From Posidonia oceanica (lineage: Eukaryota > Streptophyta > Magnoliopsida > Alismatales > Posidoniaceae), in NCBI GenBank assembly GCA_037176725.1, contig JAZBRS010000049.1:12666001-12730000 (forward strand): 64,000 nucleotides of DNA, read 5' to 3'. The translations under genes were made by a program, and so were the position numbers. This document shows, one piece after another, positions 46,000 through 57,439 of this stretch. Within the stretch, counting starts at the first letter, position 1. Every line of letters begins with the position of its first letter. The notes under the pieces were generated by a model. The model was not told the DNA's origin. It saw only the letters and a program-made list of their open reading frames with translations, and made no database searches.

Positions 46000-47040
46000 G
46001 GGAGCTAAAAGTGCTTGGTGTGTGCAAGAAGATGCTAAAATGCAAGACTAGATGAGTGCAGGATGCATGCAAAAGCAAGAAAAGGCAATGATAAGAAACT
46101 GGGAAAAACCAGGATTTCAGAAGGCATTTTGAAAAAGAAAGGGGCTAAAAATGCAAATTTTCCAGAAAACAGGGATCTACAGGAGAGGATTTTGAAAACA
46201 GGAGGGAGCAGGGCTTCGTTTTGTAAAAAACTAGGCTCAGAAAGCTGCTTTGAAAAGAGGGTATGCTTTAGAAGAAGTTTTGAAAGCAGAAAGGGATCAG
46301 AAAGCAATTTTGGAAAAATTGGGGTCTAAAATGTAAATTTTCCAGAAAACAAGGTTCTGGGGAGTCTGGGAATGCTAGTGGAGGGTCTGCATGAAATTTG
46401 GTAAGCATAGGAGCTAAGATGCAACCTAGGGGCAAAATGGTCTTTTCACATGACTTTTGAAAGATGCAAGGACCTATGTGTAATTTTGAAATCATGCAGG
46501 GGCTAAAAATGCAATTTAGTATGGAAAACATGCTCTGAAAATCAGGAACAGGACCACAGTGCAATTTTTAGAAAAAACAGGGTTGAAAATGCAATATAAT
46601 AAGCTAAAATGCATGCAGCACAGTTACTGTCCATTTAAAATGGACCTAAATGCAAATATGCAAAAACAGAGGGGAGAGAAATGCAATGCAGTATGCAAAA
46701 TAAGAAATAACAGCTAAGTTCCTACAGTGCATGGACCTACATGCAAAAACAGAAACATGCAGGGACCTAGAATGCAATGCAGTATGGTAAAATGCAAGTA
46801 AATAAATGAACTGATTTAGTGCAGGACTTAAGTGCAAAAAAAGAAAACAGAGGGACTAAACTACAAAATTAAATAACAGCACAGCACAGTAAATGGACCA
46901 AATTGCAAATACTGAAAACCATAAACAGATTATGCAATTTAATATGATTTTGATTTAAAAACACAGCAGATTAAATGAAATAAGGACTGAAATGTAAAAT
47001 GACGGAAACTTAAACCAAATATGCAATATTTACTTAAAAA
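46000..47040 (-). repeat. Spaced ATGCAA / GGACCTA motifs in E3
   Basis: A loose unit of the form GGGACCTAAATGCAAAT recurs every 30-90 bp with free variation between copies. The same architecture is found in A's LTR at 53880-55010. No gene is present. Confidence 0.7.
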
Positions 47041-48489
47041 CTTTAGCTAGAATAAAATAAACACACAGTAACTTGTCGACGGCGACGAGTACTGTAGCGG
47101 AACGCCGGCAGTACTCGTGGCCGCCGACAGGGGAGGCTGAGGAGGCGCTGGAGGGCGGAGAACGACGTCGGCGATCGTCCGGAGCTCTGGGAACGGTCCG
47201 GAGCTCGCTCTGTTGGTCGGAGTGTCCAAAGGAAGAGCAGCCGGCGCCGGAGAAGGAGAACTGTCCGGCGAGTCGAGGACGGAGCAGGAGGACTGGAAAA
47301 CCTATTCTAAAGGCTGGGGAAGCAAGAGAAGAAGAAGAGGAAGCTAAGGGAAGCAATGGTTACCTTTTTCCGCGCCTGAGACGTTCCCCCGACGTCGATG
47401 GTTCCAGAGGTCGCCGGTGGAGGCCGTCCGGTCGCTGCGGACGTCGCCGGCTGCTCGCGAAGGTTGGAATCGCTTCAGAACGTCCCTCCGGTGCTTCCTG
47501 ATCGACCGGACTGAAGCTCTACAGCCCAGGTGAGGTTTCGGCTCTTTTGGGTTCAGAGGATGCTGCCGGAGGTCCGGGGAGGTGTCTGCTACTCGTCGGC
47601 TTGGATGGAGCCCTCCGGGAGGTTGCTGGAAGTTCGGCGAGTGAGGTTGGATGCTCGGAGAGGGTTTCTGGAAGGTGTGGAGTGGTCTTGGAGCTGGGTC
47701 GGTTTTCTGGTCAGAAGATGGTCCAGGTGTTTGTAGTGGAATTTAAGGCCTGTGGTGAGCGGTTGGGTTCGAGGCCGGAGGCTTTGGAAAGGAGATGGCT
47801 TGCGGATTATCTGGGTGGATTTTGGGAGGCAATGGTGGACTGGAGTGGAGGGAATTATGTGATGGGTTGCACTGGGTTGCAGGTGGCTTTAGGCGGTGTT
47901 TCAGAGCGATTTAGGTGGTGGAATGGCTGGGGAATGATGCTGGGAAATGGCCGGGTTTTGGGTGAACTTTGGGGGAGGAATTGGGAGAAGGATGAAGGCT
48001 TGGATGGGGCTTGGTTTACTGGAAGAGGTGAAGGAAGTTTTGCTGAATTCAGAGGAAGAAAATGGAGGAGGTTCTGCTGGGGGGATTGGGCTCTGATGAG
48101 GGCTTCTCTCCGGGATGTCGAAGACTCACAAACACTCTCTTCTCCCCTCTCTTTTCTCTGGAATTGAAAGAAATGCAGAGGAGAAGGAAGGAGGATCGCA
48201 CAGGTGGGAAGAAGGTGGAATTGCTCTCTGGTTTGCTCTCCGCTCTCTGGTTTGCTGGTGGTCTCTCGTTGCTTGCTTGCTCACTGATGGTTTCTGATGA
48301 TGGAGTTGAAGGAATGGACGGGAGGCTTTTATCTGGGGAGGGGAGGCTGCTGGCGCGCTGGGAGTTTTCAAATTCGGCCGGCGGCCACTGCAGCGGAGGG
48401 GACGGGGCAACCGGCCCCGGATTTGGTGCTGAGATGAGGAGACGGCGGGCTGCTGTAGACCGAAGTGACGGAGCTTCAAAATTCAAATG

Positions 48490-49830
48490 GAAGGAGGGAG
48501 TGGCAGCCGGCCGTCGCGGGAAGAAACGGTGGAAAGAAAGAAAGAAAAAAAAACACAGAGGAAGGCTGGGGAAGAAGAAATGGTGGAGATGGCGGGCCGA
48601 ACTTGTGCTGCGGGCCGAAGGAAGAAACAAGGAAATAAAAGAAAAAAGGAAACGGACCGGATTGAGCCCAGTAAAGGAAAGAAAGAATGGAAAAGAAAAG
48701 TAAGAAAGAAAGAAAGAGAGGGTAGAATGGGGAAATAAAACAGGTAAAAATAAACTAAAAATAAATAAAAATATTTTAATTAACGGTCATTTTGAGTAGA
48801 AGGGTTTTGCTGTAGATTAGGATTTTAATTAAGATTTTTAACGGTCATTTTGAGTTGATTAATGTGTTTTAGGCTTGATTAGGGTTTTAGGGTTTTGGTT
48901 TTGCTTTTAATTGGTTTTCACTTGATTAAATGTTTGTTAAACCCTTTTTAAATTATTTTAAAAATTGTGTTTCCCTTGTTGGACATTTAGGATACTGATT
49001 AGGATTTTTTAGGATTTAATTTCGTATTAATTAGGGTTGGTTTTAAGTTCTTAAGTTTTAGTCTTTTTAGGGTTTTTTCTTCTTAAGTTTTTCAAGTTAT
49101 GTTTGGATTTTTATTTATTGATTTTTCTTGAAGTTTTTAGTTGAATTTTTTTCTGATTTGATAGGGTGTTTTTTAAGTCTTTCAGATGTGTTTTTCTTTT
49201 CTTTTTTAATTAAGTTTTTAACTTGTTTTTCTTATGTTTACTAGGTTAAGTCTTTTGCCTTCTTCAATTACTTGTTTTAGTATTTGATTTTTTTAATTCT
49301 TCTTTTTGGGTTTGTTTTTTAATTCTTCTAATGGGTTTTTATCTTTGGTGGGTTTTGGTTTTATTTTAGCCTTTTCCTTGATTTTTTAGTGTTTTCTTTT
49401 GATTTGTTTTGCATTTTTTAGCTTGCATGTTTGGTTTTCTTTTTAGCTTGCTTAAGTTAAGTTTAAGTTGTTAATTGCTTGTTTAACATTTTTTAATTGT
49501 TTTTCTTAGGGTTCTGATTTGTTTGTTTTCTGTTTTGAGGTTTTGCAGATTTTTATGGGTTTTTGTGGATTTTTTGCAAAAGGGAGCAAAGGAAAAGAGA
49601 AGGAGGAAAGAAATGGAAAAAGAGGAAAATAAGAGGAAAAGAGATAGGTTGGAGGAAAACGGTTTTTTAAAATTCGGAAAAAATATTAAAAATAAAGTAA
49701 AAATAGGGATAAGATAGAGGAAGGATAGAAGCACAGAGGGGGCCCACAGCCAGACCAGAAAAAGGATAGGAAAGGGATGAAAAGAGAGATGATAATCAGG
49801 AGAGAGAAAATGATAATCCCGGAGAGAAAA
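48490..49830. repeat. Low-complexity AG-rich and T-rich tracts in E3
   Basis: GAAAGAAAG-type purine runs (48490-48730 and 49560-49830) flank a T-rich stretch with TTAGGGTTTT motifs. ORFs here are compositional artefacts. Confidence 0.8.
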
Positions 49831-50251
49831 AAGGATAATTTGGGTGAAATAGGGTCTTAATGGTCTTGGAATGTGGTGGAAATTGGTGAGTGGGTAGTCT
49901 AAGGTTTGAAGTCTTGGGCCTGAGGTTTTGGTCTGATTCTAGGGAGGTTTTGGAGGGGTTTCAAGGTGTAGAAAAAGGGTAGTTTCACCTATGTTTTCTA
50001 GGATTTTTGGGAATGGGTCAGGTTTGGAAATTTCTAAGTTTTTAGGTAGGCTTGTTGGGTGGATAGTGGTGGGTTCTCCTATGGATTTTGGTTAGGTTTT
50101 GAGGTTGGGAAGGGGGGGAAAGGTTTAGGTCAAAAAGGGCTATTTTTGAAGGGTAGAGAGGAGGATTAGGGTTAGGGTTTGGTTGGGGTTTGATCCAGCA
50201 ATTACCAGGAGGGCTCCAAGGGTCCAGGCCTGCCAAGATGGGGTGTCAACA

Positions 50252-50256
50252 CATTG
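50252..50256. repeat. Target site duplication of E3, right copy (cattg)
   Basis: This matches 44133-44137. A gag resumes on both sides (RIPVFENYN before, GRGCPITHLK after). Confidence 0.92.
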
Positions 50257-51355
50257 TAATTTTCAAAGACCGGGATGCGAAACTTTAGTGGGAGCACCGC
50301 CTTTGGGAAGTAACAGAGGTCCCGGAACTGGTAGGACTGGAGGTCCATACCCTGCACTTGTCGAAGTGCTTTCTCCAGAACGGCGAATCTGTCGTCATTG
50401 GATTCTGGAGCTGCTACCAAAGGAGGTGGTGCAGCAAGGGCAGGCGCCACATACGTCGAAAAGGACGCACCGAGGTGCTCCTCCGGGTCCACCATCGCGT
50501 CGCCTGGTGGAGCAACGGGATGGGCGGCGTATCCGTGCAGATGTGCTGTGTGTGCAGGAAAATATGCTAGGGTAGGGAATTGTTGATGCAAGGGGTAAGA
50601 GTAACTAGCGTGTTGAGCGGTAGGTGATGCAAAGTGCTGGAGCGTCAGTTGCTGCATCGGCACGGCGCCGGGCCTGCATGGTACTGCGCTCCAACCAACC
50701 CAAAGGACTGGCCACCAGGTGGCAGAGGGGGATGCTGTGCGATGTGTTGTGCATATGCAGGAGGCAGAAGCTGAGCCCTCATCGCCGAAGCAGTGAGTAG
50801 TTAGGGTGATGGTTTGGGTGGGAGTGCAGAAGGGAATGACTGCGGCACAAGTGCAGGCCGCAACGGGGCCTCAGGAGCAGCAGGAGTGAAGGAAGGACAA
50901 AGAGATAGAGCCATGCCCTGCAATCTCTGGGCAGTCTCCATTAGCTGTCGATACTGCGCCTCAGGGGACCCGTCAGTGGGTATGCTGAGTTGCAGGGCCG
51001 GCGGGGGACCAGAGTCAAGCAGCCGGGACACAGACTGTCCAGGAGGCGGAGGTCCTAAGGCGAAAGTCACCACAGCAGGGTGGGTGTCAGAAGTGACACA
51101 GCCCTGGGAAGGAGGGGTCAGAGGTGCCTCCGGAGCGCGAGCATAGGTCACCAAGATGGGATCGATGACCGAGTCCGGAGTGGCGTGAGTCTGCCAATGC
51201 CCCGCAGGATGCTGGGGTGCCCTGGGCGACAGAGGGGGAAACCCTGGTGTCACCAGAGGCACAGTGGGAGTGGAAACAAGAGTCAGAGGGGCTGAAGCAG
51301 AAATCCCCTCCGGAACAACAGGAGTGAGCAGGGGCTCAAGAGTGCGCTGGGTCAT
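50257..51355 (-). pseudogene. A gag, N-terminal part
   Basis: ATG at 51355 opens MTQRTLEPLLTPVVPEG, equivalent to the start of E2 gag. A Pro/Ala/Ser-rich region follows, then PTDGSPEAQYRQLMETAQRLQGMALSL (about 50960) and APPGDAMVDPEEHLGA (about 50500). It ends with VLEKALRQVQGMDLQSYQFRDLCYFPKAVLP..FRIPVFENYN at the E3 insertion. TAA at 50801 replaces the CAG of E2 (PSPQLLV). A frame change occurs between 50801 and 50663. Confidence 0.85.
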
Positions 51356-52540
51356 GGCTGACCGAGAGCAGGTAAGAACCAGGCTGCGGCCGGAAGCAAG
51401 AGGGCGAATCCTACGAGGAGCTATTATTGCGAAGGCGAATAGCTTAGAAGAGGATGGTCGGAAACAAGTGTCGCGACAGGGGCATCAGTAAGAGAAAGAA
51501 CTCGAGCTCCAGCAAAGGAACTCGCTCACTGACCTCTATGACAACAAGACGAACAAAAGCAAGGGTTAGAACCCAAAAGCAAAATGCAAATGCTTTGATG
51601 TATGTTATGAACGCAGATGTATGCTTTCTAACAAGCTCTCCCTCACCAATCTAGGGTGTCCTAGTAGGTAGTCTACTTCGGACGCTCATGGGTGTACGGG
51701 TCGCCAACTCAGGCTAGAAAAGTAGGTCCCATGTCTCAAACCTAGCCAAAGCTCAGGTATAATGGGGTGGTGGTTTACGAGCCTCGACCCTGCCAGAAGC
51801 ATGGGTGGTACCCTCTATTAACACCGACGCGACCCCCTAACAAGGGGGGACAGACCAATCTACTCACGCCACGCCAAAGCATCGGGGCAAGAGACCGGGA
51901 CTATCCTTCTCAGACTGTAGGTGGACTCAGATGAGAAGAATGCATGTCCTATATGATGCTTTATGCAAATGCTTAGAGTTTTATCTTGCGCATTTTATTA
52001 ACTCAAAGGGGGTGCAGGTGTGTTGCAGTCTCTAGTTGCTCCTAGAGTTTATTTTTTACTTGCCGTTTTTAGTTAGTCATGGAGGGAAGCAATCAGTCTC
52101 TAATTGTCCTTAGGCTAAGTGCTAAAGGGGAAGAAAATCACCCAAACATGGCAAGCAAGCAACACAAATTATTGCAAAAGGCATGCGCATGGTATGTGCT
52201 AGTGCTGTGAGCATGATAGTGAAGGGAAAACACTTATCATATCAAAAAGCAAGTATGCATGGCATGTGCAGGTGCAGTGGCATAGTATTGGTGTAAAAGA
52301 AAGCATTCACCACTCAAAAGGCATGCATAGTGCGTCAAGCAAGTATTTAGACATGCATAATGCGGGAAATAAAGCAAGTAAATGCAGGCAAGCAGCAAAG
52401 CATGTAAAAGCAAAGCGAGCAAATAAGCATGTAAACAAGTAAAGCAAGCAAACAAACAAGGCACGCAAAAGCACAGGGCAAGCAAAGAAATGCGAAATGC
52501 AAGCGACGAGAAAGCCAGGAGCGAAAGTCGAAGTACAAGC
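51356..52540 (-). other. A leader region
   Basis: No gene is seen. The segment 51640-51930 is conserved with the E2 leader (15140-15340). Complementary to 51727-51760 a hairpin is formed with outer stem CCCAT/ATGGG and inner stem CCTgAGC-TTTG-GCTAGG. Between 52140 and 52500 GCAAGCAAA and GCATG motifs recur. Confidence 0.65.
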
Positions 52541-52558
52541 TCCCCAGCGGAGTCGCCA
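52541..52558 (-). other. A primer binding site, tRNA-Arg type
   Basis: On the minus strand TGGCGACTCCGCTGGGGA matches the E2 PBS in 17 of 18 bases. It lies one base from the LTR end at 52560. Confidence 0.9.
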
Positions 52559-53209
52559 CTGTAGTAATCCTGAAATATCGAATCGTCCATGCACGATGCC
52601 AAAGCTTGCGAGCACCGATCGACATTAGGTTCACTATATGCGACGGAATCCGAGGAAGGAAACTTGACTCGAAAATGCTGGCAAAAAGAGGAAAAAGAAA
52701 TGATAAAACAAATCAGAGTCGCCACCATGTCTATTAAGTTGGGAGAGAAGAAAAACAAAGGGAAATGCATGAAAAGACATGCAAAACCGGATGCAAAGAG
52801 GATGCAAAGAGAATGCAAAGAGATGCGATGCTATGCTATGCTATGACTCGTGCCTAGGATGAAGGAAACGGTCATTGCGGGCTAAGAGAAAGGACAAGGA
52901 CTCCTGTTATGCACGAGGAAGGTGTTAGGCACCCCCGATACATCCGAGAATTGGTCTTTCTTAGGCTATCTCGCTCGCAAATGCAGGAAGATGCTTGCCT
53001 AATGCTTAAATGCAATGAATGTCTAAATGCATGCTCTAATGTGTGCTCTAAGTGCTAAGATACGTGCTGGGAATTAAACATGCAAGCTATGTGCTCAGCA
53101 ACACTACTAGTGTTCTGAATGGGCAAACACTGGTTCGTGAGAACTCCTAGGTAGTAAGCATCATTGCTCTAATGCAGATGCAGGCGATAAAGCAAAATAT
53201 CGGTAAACA

Positions 53210-53880
53210 ATGCAATGCAAGCGACATGCAAGGGAAACAAAAATGGGTGCACAAAACAGTGCAATGCAGGAGAAAATGCAAGCGGGCACGCAAAACGATG
53301 CAAATGCGAAAGAAAACGGATGCGGACACGTAAAATGATGCAAACGCGAAAGAAAACAAAGCCAAACACGCAAAACGGCGCAAATGCAAGAGATATGCAA
53401 AGAAAGCAAATGCTGGCACGTAAAACGATCCAAACGAATGCGGACACGCAAAACGATGCAAATACAAGCGACATGCAAAGAAAGCAAATGCGGGCACGTA
53501 AAACGATGCAAATGTAGGCGACATGCAAAGAAAGCAAATGCGGGCACGCAAAACGATGCAAATACAGAAGAAAGCAAATGCATGCACGCAGGCAACTGCA
53601 AAGGAGAACAAATGCACGCACGTAAAACGAGGCAAACGCAGAAGAAAACAAGTGCATGCACGTAAAACGATACAAATGCAGAAGAAAACAAGTGCATGCA
53701 CGCAAAATGATGCAAATGCAAAGGAAAACAAACGCATGCACGCAAAACGATGCAAATGCAAAGGAAAACAAATGCATGCAAGCAAAATGATGCAATGCAA
53801 AAGAAAACAAATGCATGCACGTAAAACAATGCAAATGTAGAAGAAAACAAATGCATGCAAGCAAAACGATGCAAATACAG
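53210..53880 (-). repeat. Degenerate tandem repeat with ACGCAAAACGATGCAAATG units
   Basis: About 14 units of 36-60 bp. It resembles the 120-bp array of E3 in motif (ACGCAAAACG) and in position within the LTR. ORFs of 230-280 aa rich in Cys, Phe, Ala and His on the minus strand follow the repeat and are not genes. Confidence 0.85.
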
Positions 53881-55019
53881 AAGAAAACAAATGCAGGGAC
53901 CTAAGTGCAATGCCAAGAAAGCATGCAAACATGCAAAAGTTAAAAACAGGGATTGACATGCAATTTCAGAAAATAGTGGGGCTTTAATGCAATGCAAATT
54001 GGTTTAAAAAAATACCATTTAAATGATGCATGTATGCAAAAAAGACTTAAATGCAAATAAAAAAAGCTCCTAGGTTTTTCTACAATGCAAAAAACCAGAT
54101 CTAAATGCATGCATGAATGCTCTGAGGACTGACTTGCAATTAAAACATTTTTATGGGTTTTTATGTAATGCAATATGATAAAAATAGCAGATTAAATACA
54201 TGATTTACAACTGACAGGACCTAGATGCAATTAAAGTATTTTTTAGGGTGTTGCTGCAATGCAATATGGTTTTAAAACATGCTTTAAATGAAATCTACAA
54301 CTGAGCAGGACTGATGTGCATAAAATGAATTGCAGGAGAAAAAATGCAATGCAATAAGGTAAAATATGGCATTTAAATGCTATGAATGCATGCTCTGGAC
54401 TAAAATGCAATAAAAGCAAAACACAGGATAAAAAATGCAATGCAATATGGTAAATATGCCATTTAAATGAAATCCTAAACAGGTAGAGGACCTACATGCA
54501 AATAACATAAAATACATGATTTAAAATGCGATGCAGTATGGTAAACATGCAAATTAAATGATAAGCTAAACAGGTAGAGGACTTACATGCAAATAAAACA
54601 TTTTTAGGGTTTTTTATGCAATGCAGTATAATAAAAATCGCATTTAAATGATATGCTAAAACTGCAGATGGACTAACTTGCAAATAAATCAAAACAGAAG
54701 ATTTAAATGCAATGCAATAAGATTTAAATGCAACATTAAATGATTTTTCGATCAAAATAGGACCCAAAAGTAAATATCAAAAACTTAAGGACCAAAATGC
54801 AATGTATGCTTTAAACTAACATTTAAATACATTTTAAATGACTGTGTGGAGGACTTATGTGCAAATAAAGTAACAAAATGGACTAAACAGTAATGCAATA
54901 AGATTTAAATCAAACATTAAATGATTTTCAAACCACAGCAGGACCTAAAAGCAAATAAAATAAAATGCAACAGTTTATGTTAATGCAACAAACCAAAGGA
55001 AAATCAGAACTTTAGGTTG

Positions 55020-56150
55020 CTACAGTGTCTTTCGACACTACAGCACCTTTGCCAGGGAAGAAGAGCTGTGCGGCGGCGGAGCGGCGGGCGGGAGGCTGGC
55101 CTGAGGCCCAGGGAGGCTGGAGGCGGTCCGTCCGGAGGCGCCGGCGACTTCGGCGACGATCAGCGGTGGCTGGTGCGTGCTGCCAGCCTAGCTGGCTTTC
55201 TACGGAAGAAGCCAGAGGCGGAGGAGGTGCTGGAGGTTGCTGCGAGGCGCGGAGGCGTCCGGGCGAGCTTCCTGGTGCTCAGGCGAAGCTCGGGGGACTG
55301 CTGCGGAGGTGCTGCGGTGGCGGAGGCGTCCGGGCGACCTTGGAGGTTTCTACAGAGAAGGAGGAGGACTGGACAGGAGCTGGGGGTTGCGGTGGAGGCC
55401 GGGCAGCATTGATCCAGCTGCCTGGAGGTCCGGTGAAAGTGCAGAGAGGATCTGGAGCGGCGGAGGAGGCCTGGAGTGCCATGTCAGACCCGGCGGAGGG
55501 CTCTGGCGGTTGCAGAGGCGGAGGAGATGCACGTGGCTACGGCGACGGTCGCACGAGGGTGGAGCAGCTTGGGCAGTCCTAGCGATGCTCAGGGGAGGCT
55601 CTGGAGCTGCAGCGGGGGTCTGGAATGCACAGCGCACGGCGGCGGAGCTCAGTGCTTGTCGGGGAAGACTACACTGTAGCGGCAGAGCAGATAATCTAGC
55701 CTAGGCCTCTAAACTCACTCCTAATCATCTAAAAAGCTTCGTAGGCATGCATAGGACTGGGATTAGAAGTTTTTTACCTTTGACGATGGCCGGCGCATGC
55801 TGGCAACGTCGAGTTGCGCTCGGCGGTTGCAGGAGGCTGGCTGCGGCGCTGCAGAGAGCGAGGATGCTGTGCTGCGATCAGAGGGAGTTCGTAGCGTCGC
55901 GGCGAAGCTCCGGAGTAGCTCAGATGGAGGTTGCGCTAAACTGGAAGGGATTCCAGTTTCTGGGTTGACTGGTGACTGTTCCAACTCTCTCGGGCTAAGG
56001 TGGCTCTCTAGTTTGCTTGAGGTGGTGCAAGGGATCGTGGTGATGTGGGGAAGCAGGTGGAGGGTCGTGCAAGGTCTGTGGGTGGCTGGAATGCTGGGGT
56101 GGAGAAGGAGGAAGCACTGCAGCTGAAGGAGGGAAATGGGTGCTCTAGTT
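55020..56150. other. GC-rich segment of A LTR
   Basis: GGAGGCGGAGG-like composition with long ORFs in several frames. No recognised domain or splice structure. It matches the position of the GC-rich part of E3 (47070-48480), so it is an LTR component. Confidence 0.6.
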
Positions 56151-56479
56151 CTGCTCTCCGGTTTCTCTCAATTCGCACAAGGGTGAGGTTCTGGAGGAAG
56201 AAGATTGGATGGTTTTGTTTGGCATTGGGCACTCGAATGCAATTGCAGGAGGCATGGGCTTCTGTAGGAGATTGACAAGAGGTGGCAGTGACTTGGTGGT
56301 CGGCCAAAAGGAGGGTCCTGTGAGACGAGCTCCGCCGGATGATGGCGTGGATGCCTCCATGTAGTGAGTGGGTGCAGAGTTGAGTGTAGATGGTTGTGCG
56401 GCGATTTGCAAAGATGTGAGTGCAGAGGGTGCGACGATTTGCAGAGTTTGAAGCAGGCGGGAGAAAGGAGGAGAAGAGG

Positions 56480-57197
56480 AGAAGGCTCGTGCTAGGGTGA
56501 AAAAGAGAAAAAAGAAGGAGGAGAAGGATCGTAGGCCGGGCCCGCGAAAAAGAAAAGAAAATAAAAAAGAAAAGGAAGGAAAGGGCTGGATTGGGCCAGA
56601 AGAGGAGAAAAGAAGAAGAAATAAAAGGAAAATAGAAAGAAAGGAAGAAAGGAGGGAGGAGGAAAGGAGAAAAAAGAAGAGAAGAAAAAGGGGAAGAAAG
56701 TGGAAACGGGCTAGGCCCAAAAAAAGGAAAAAAAAAAGGAGAGAAGATGGCAATGGATTGGGTTAGAGGAATAAAAAGAAAAGAAGAGGGAAATAAAGAA
56801 GGAAAGGAGGAGGAAAGAAGAGGGAAAAGAAGGGAAGAAAAAAGAGAGGGAAGTTGGGAGAATTGGGCCAGGCCTAGAAACAGAAAAGGTGAAAAAAGGC
56901 AGTTGGGTTGGGCTAAAGGAGTGGAAAGAAAAGAAAGAAAGAAATAAAGAAAGAAAGAAGGAAAGAAAGGGGGAAAGAAAGAAAGAAAGAGGGAAGGAAA
57001 GAAATAGAAAAAAGAAATTAAGAAAGGAGAAGAAGTGAGGAGGAGGGAGAGTGGGCTGGGCCCAATGGAGAGCAATAAAAGAAGAAAGAAAGAGAGGAAA
57101 AGAAGGAGAAAGAGGGAGAGGAAAAAGAGGAGAGAGAAAAGGATAATCAGAAAAGAAAGAAGGAGAAGGGCTTGGGCTTGGGCTTGGGCTTGGGCTT
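56480..57197. repeat. AG-rich low-complexity tract and GCTTGG hexamer run
   Basis: GGAAAGAAAGAAAG-type purine sequence over about 650 bp, then five copies of GGGCTT at 57167-57197. The 355-aa Phe/Ser-rich ORF on the opposite strand is an artefact. Confidence 0.9.
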
Positions 57198-57439
57198 GTG
57201 CATGAATGGAATTGTCCTGTGCTAACCTAGGGTTTAAATGCTGACCTAGGGTTTAGGAGATGCTATCCTAGAGCTTCTCTAGGATTTTAGGAGAGATTTA
57301 CCTAGAGTTTTTCTAGGGTTTTGGAGAGGTTTACCTAGAGTTTTCGTAGGGTTTTAAGAGTGCTATTTTGGGTTAGAAAAAGGGTTTCCAGAGAGAACTA
57401 CCAATTGAGCTTGTCAAAATAGGGTGTCTACACCTTGGT

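Larger units (their letters stand above)
44138..50251 (-). repeat. E3: 6.1-kb solo LTR inserted in A gag
   Basis: On the minus strand it starts TGTTGACACCCC (50251) and ends GATCGCTACA (44138), flanked by cattg duplications. The conserved R block occurs once (44461-44490) and there is no PBS, gag, pol or second LTR copy, so this is a solo LTR rather than a complete element. The last 560 bp are close to the E1 LTR end. Internally it has a 120-bp tandem array (44853-45250), a stretch of spaced ATGCAAA-type motifs (46000-47040), a GC-rich part (47070-48480), AG-rich runs (48490-48730 and 49560-49830), and a T-rich part (48750-49550). Six kb is long for an LTR but within what Tat/Ogre elements reach. 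Confidence 0.85.
6433..57432 (-). mobile_element. A: outer Tat-lineage LTR retrotransposon, interrupted by E1, E2 and E3
   Basis: Read right to left the order is 5' LTR (57432-52560), PBS (52558-52541), leader, gag (51355-50252 continued at 44132-42640), protease (42331-41366), linker, RT/RH/aRH/IN (39687-36880 continued at 11508-10833), PMD-like gene (9470-8280) and hairpin array (7715-6470). The gag and integrase reading frames resume exactly across E3 and E2 once one copy of each target duplication is removed. The 3' LTR lies beyond E1, off-window to the left. The base after the 5' LTR (57433, ccttg) should be its target duplication. Confidence 0.88.
52560..57432 (-). repeat. A 5' LTR (4.87 kb)
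   Basis: On the minus strand it starts TGTAGACACCCTATTTTGACAA (57432) and ends GGATTACTACA (52560). Organisation parallels E3: AG-rich (56480-57160, with a GCTTGG hexamer run at 57167-57197), GC-rich (55020-56150), spaced ATGCAA/GGACCTA motifs (53880-55010), a tandem block with CACGCAAAACGATGCAAATG units (53210-53880), and the conserved R block near 52917-52945. All ORFs here, including those above 200 aa, are compositional. Confidence 0.88.

Noticed and set aside
48049..48738. ORFs of about 190-210 aa around 48.1-48.7 kb
   Set aside because: They lie within the GC/AG-rich part of the E3 LTR, overlap on both strands and have no homologous counterpart.
50160..50185. Telomere-like TTAGGGTTAGGGTTT and TTTAGGG words (also near 48880)
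   Set aside because: Only one to two units in a T/G-rich LTR region; no telomeric array.
53147..53997. ORFs of 230-280 aa on the minus strand and Lys-rich ORFs on plus
   Set aside because: These are products of the ACGCAAAACGATGCAAATG repeat in A's LTR; Cys/Phe/His-rich periodic sequence, not a protein family.
56008..57075. 355-aa Phe/Ser/Pro-rich minus-strand ORF
   Set aside because: It is the complement of an AG-rich low-complexity tract; no signal or membrane organisation beyond composition.
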